From: Dinghuibacter sp964544695
Lineage (GTDB): Bacteria > Bacteroidota > Bacteroidia > Chitinophagales > Chitinophagaceae
Direction: 5' to 3'
DNA length: 17,608 nt
Assembly: GCA_964544695.1 (NCBI GenBank)
Contig: CAZJDB010000203.1
Span: 1-17,608, forward strand
Positions within the stretch are counted from its first letter, which is position 1. Each line of letters starts with the position of its first letter. The notes under the pieces are model-generated. The model did not search any database, was not told the origin of the DNA, and saw only the letters and a program-made list of their open reading frames with translations. Shown here piece after piece: positions 15,674 through 17,608 of the stretch. Both the position numbers and the translations under genes were made by a program.

Positions 15674-16309
15674 ATGCCCCTCTTTGCCTTGGATCATACC
15701 GTCAACTTTCCTCCCGTCGATCAATCAGAACCCGACGGATTGCTTGCCATTGGGGGAGATCTTACGGTGGCCAGGCTGCTGAACGCTTACCGAAAAGGAA
15801 TTTTTCCCTGGTATGAAGGAAATACTCCCCTGTGGTGGTGCCCCGATCCGCGGTTCGTATTATACCCTGAAGAGCTCAAGGTCAGCAAAAGCATGCGCGC
15901 CCTTTTGAAGCGCGACACTTTCGATTTTACCATCAATCGCGACTTCCCCTCCGTCATACGCGCCTGTAAGGATTCGCCCCGCAGGGGGCAGGATGGGACG
16001 TGGATCAACGATGAAGTGATCCGGGCATATATGAAACTTCATGAATTGGGCTACGCGCATTCCGCGGAAGTATGGCAGGATGGAGTCCTGGCAGGCGGCC
16101 TGTATGGCATCCGTCTGGGACGCGTGTTTTTTGGGGAAAGCATGTTCAGCGGAGTCAGTAATGCGTCCAAATACACCTTTATCCGTTACGCAACGCAATT
16201 GCGGGAAGAAGGCGTGGCCCTGATCGATTGCCAGGTGTATACTTCTTATTTGGAAAGCCTGGGGGCTAAGATGATCCCCCGCAGCCTGTTCACCGCCACG
16301 TTGAACTAA
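15674..16309 (+). CDS. aat: Leucyl/phenylalanyl-tRNA--protein transferase
   Basis: A 211-aa cytoplasmic transferase that adds Leu or Phe from aminoacyl-tRNA to proteins with N-terminal Lys or Arg, creating the degron read by ClpS. Conserved blocks are complete: GLLAIGGDL at 22-30, AYRKGIFPWY at 38-47, PLWWCPDPR at 52-60, TWINDEVIRAY, HSAEVWQDGVLAGGLYGI, VFFGESMFS, SNASKYTFI and ALIDCQ. The length is close to the usual 200-240. The start follows the clpS stop by 3 nt, so the two are almost certainly co-transcribed. The stop is separated from the convergent tex stop by one base. Confidence 0.95.
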   Translation: MPLFALDHTVNFPPVDQSEPDGLLAIGGDLTVARLLNAYRKGIFPWYEGNTPLWWCPDPRFVLYPEELKVSKSMRALLKRDTFDFTINRDFPSVIRACKDSPRRGQDGTWINDEVIRAYMKLHELGYAHSAEVWQDGVLAGGLYGIRLGRVFFGESMFSGVSNASKYTFIRYATQLREEGVALIDCQVYTSYLESLGAKMIPRSLFTATLN

Positions 16310-16310
16310 C

Positions 16311-17608
16311 TCATTTCCCAAACTTCTTTTTGAGCTGCGCTAATGCGTCTTCCATGCTGACCTCTGGCTTGGGGGGTTTGGGAGGGCGCTCGGGCTGTTT
16401 TTCGGGCTTGCGGTCGTGCGGTCGATCAGGCTTGCGGTCGTGCGGCCGATCAGGCTTGCGGTCGTGTGGTCGGTCGGTCGGCCGGTCGCTTGCCCGGTCG
16501 TGCGGCCGATCGGGCTTGCGGTCGTGCGGCCGGTCGGGCTTGCGGTCGTTCGGCCGGTCGGTCGCCCGCTCCTTCGCCCGGTCGGGCCGCCGCTCGCGCC
16601 GCGGCGCCGGGGGCTCCGCCTGCTTGATCGAAAGGCCAATCCTTTTCCGTACCGCATCCACCTCCAACACCTTCACCTGTACATGCTGGTTCAACTTCAA
16701 CACCGAAGAAGGGTCCTCGACATACTTGTTGGCGATCTCCGACACGTGCACCAGTCCGTCCTGCTTCACCCCGATGTCCACGAAGGCCCCGAAGCGCGTA
16801 ATGTTCGTCACGATACCCGGGAGAATCATGCCCGGCTGAACGTCGGCGATCGAATACACCGAAGCGAACTCGAAGGTCGTCGCCTCGCTGCGGGGATCCA
16901 GACCCGGCTTTTTCAATTCGCTGAGGATATCCTTTATCGTATGTTCCCCGAAGGTCTCCGAGACGTATTTGCGGAAAGGAATTTGTTTCACCAAGACTTC
17001 GTTCCCGATCAATTCCGAAACACTGGAGCCCAGGTCGGATGCCATGCTTTCCACAACGGCGTAGGCCTCGGGATGAACCGCGCTACGATCAAGAGGCTGG
17101 TCGCTTTCCTTCACGCGCAAAAATCCCGCGCATTGCTCGTATGCCTTTTCTCCCAGGCGGGGGACCTTCAACAACTCGCGCCGTTCCCGGAAGGAGCCTA
17201 CTTCGCTGCGGTAGCGCACGATATTTTCTGCCAGTGCGGGGCCAATGCCGCTGACATAACTCAGGAGATGGCGGGACGCCGTATTCAGGTTGACGCCGAC
17301 CTGGTTCACACAGGAAACCACCGTTTGATCGAGGCGCTCCTTGAGGCGGACCTGGTTGACATCGTGCTGGTACTGTCCTACCCCAATGCTCTTGGGATCG
17401 ATCTTGACCAGTTCGGCCAGGGGGTCCATGAGGCGGCGTCCAATACTGACCGCGCCACGAACGGTAACATCCTTATCGGGGAATTCATTCCTGGCGATTT
17501 CGGAGGCACTATATATGGAGGCTCCGTCTTCGTTCACCAGGAACACGGGCAGCCCCAGTTCCAGGCGTTTGATGAATTGCTCGGTTTCGCGGCCAGCGGT
17601 GCCATCGC
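16311..17608 (-). CDS. tex: Tex-like transcription accessory / S1 RNA-binding protein, 5' end beyond window
   Basis: The C-terminal 431 residues of a Tex protein; the frame continues off the right edge, so the true start lies outside. Visible from the N side: the end of the YqgF/RNase H-like domain (DGTAGRETEQFIKRLELG, SASEIARNEFPD, SIGRRLMDPLAELVKID), the helix-hairpin-helix region (VSGIGPALAENIVRYR, visible residues about 118-133), and a full S1 domain at about 256-330 (GIVTNITRFGAFVDIGVKQD, GLVHVSEI). Then comes a basic/acidic tail of about 85 residues built on DRKPDRPH repeats, and last the conserved-looking SMEDALAQLKKKFGK. Tex binds nucleic acid and is linked to transcription and RNA handling. 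A GTG at 17546 is not the start, because Tex-like sequence continues upstream of it. Confidence 0.94.
   Translation of the reverse strand, partial: DGTAGRETEQFIKRLELGLPVFLVNEDGASIYSASEIARNEFPDKDVTVRGAVSIGRRLMDPLAELVKIDPKSIGVGQYQHDVNQVRLKERLDQTVVSCVNQVGVNLNTASRHLLSYVSGIGPALAENIVRYRSEVGSFRERRELLKVPRLGEKAYEQCAGFLRVKESDQPLDRSAVHPEAYAVVESMASDLGSSVSELIGNEVLVKQIPFRKYVSETFGEHTIKDILSELKKPGLDPRSEATTFEFASVYSIADVQPGMILPGIVTNITRFGAFVDIGVKQDGLVHVSEIANKYVEDPSSVLKLNQHVQVKVLEVDAVRKRIGLSIKQAEPPAPRRERRPDRAKERATDRPNDRKPDRPHDRKPDRPHDRASDRPTDRPHDRKPDRPHDRKPDRPHDRKPEKQPERPPKPPKPEVSMEDALAQLKKKFGK
16407..16562 (-). repeat. 24-nt in-frame tandem repeats in the tex tail
   Basis: Clear 24-nt units start at 16407, 16431, 16515 and 16539 (CTTGCGGTCGTGCGGYCGRT-like on the plus strand), with degenerate copies and insertions between 16455 and 16514. 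On the coding strand they give about six copies of DRKPDRPH with variants DRASDRPT and DRPH. Copies keep the frame. Confidence 0.88.

Noticed and set aside
16407..16562. CRISPR-like regular repeats
   Set aside because: The units are contiguous with no unique spacers, keep the tex reading frame and encode a repetitive peptide.
16330..16839. 169-aa plus-strand frame rich in Cys, Gly, Arg and Ser
   Set aside because: It is the antisense reading of the tex repeats and S1 domain, made open by the repeat composition.

Overview
The window looks like chromosomal DNA from a Bacteroidota bacterium, most likely of the Chitinophagaceae/Chitinophagales type with a fairly high GC content. The reasons are a SusC/SusD outer-membrane pair, an M56 sensor protease carrying SusC-like modules, -7 promoter boxes of the TAnnTTTG type, and the absence of Shine-Dalgarno sequences. 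The exact genus is inference.

Region 1 (1-7080, all minus strand) is a polysaccharide/sulfated-glycan utilisation locus. A GH18 lipoprotein comes first, then a 344-nt leader, then SusC (TonB-dependent transporter), SusD (surface glycan-binding lipoprotein) and a Cys-type sulfatase whose start lies inside the end of susD and whose 3' end runs off the left edge. SusD captures the glycan, SusC imports it, and the sulfatase and GH18 enzyme would process it. The actual substrate cannot be read from sequence; a sulfated amino-sugar glycan is a reasonable guess.

Region 2 (7159-11119) is housekeeping: a 90-aa protein of unknown function, an endonuclease III-family DNA glycosylase, an Upf1/IGHMBP2-type SF1 helicase on the opposite strand, and a divergent ABC-2 permease without an ATPase partner in view.

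Region 3 (11199-13155) is an autoregulated BlaI/M56 signalling operon. Two dyad operators sit on a well-formed Bacteroidota promoter. The repressor and the membrane protease overlap by ATGA. The protease has no beta-lactam sensor domain; its periplasmic part instead resembles the start of a SusC protein (carboxypeptidase-regulatory-like domain plus a degenerate plug-like motif).

Region 4 (13152-17608) holds a CPA2 cation/proton antiporter with a USP-like tail (minus), then the N-degron pair clpS-aat (plus), then the 3' part of tex (minus) with a repetitive Arg/Asp/Pro/Lys/His tail.

The genome is compact. Three convergent gene pairs overlap or abut at their stops, and several genes have a -7 box only 3-9 nt before the start codon, which predicts leaderless or nearly leaderless mRNAs. 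I see no rRNA, tRNA, insertion sequence, prophage or CRISPR array. The most unusual items are the BlaI/M56 sensor with its operator pair and the structured susC leader; neither is proven to be a new system.
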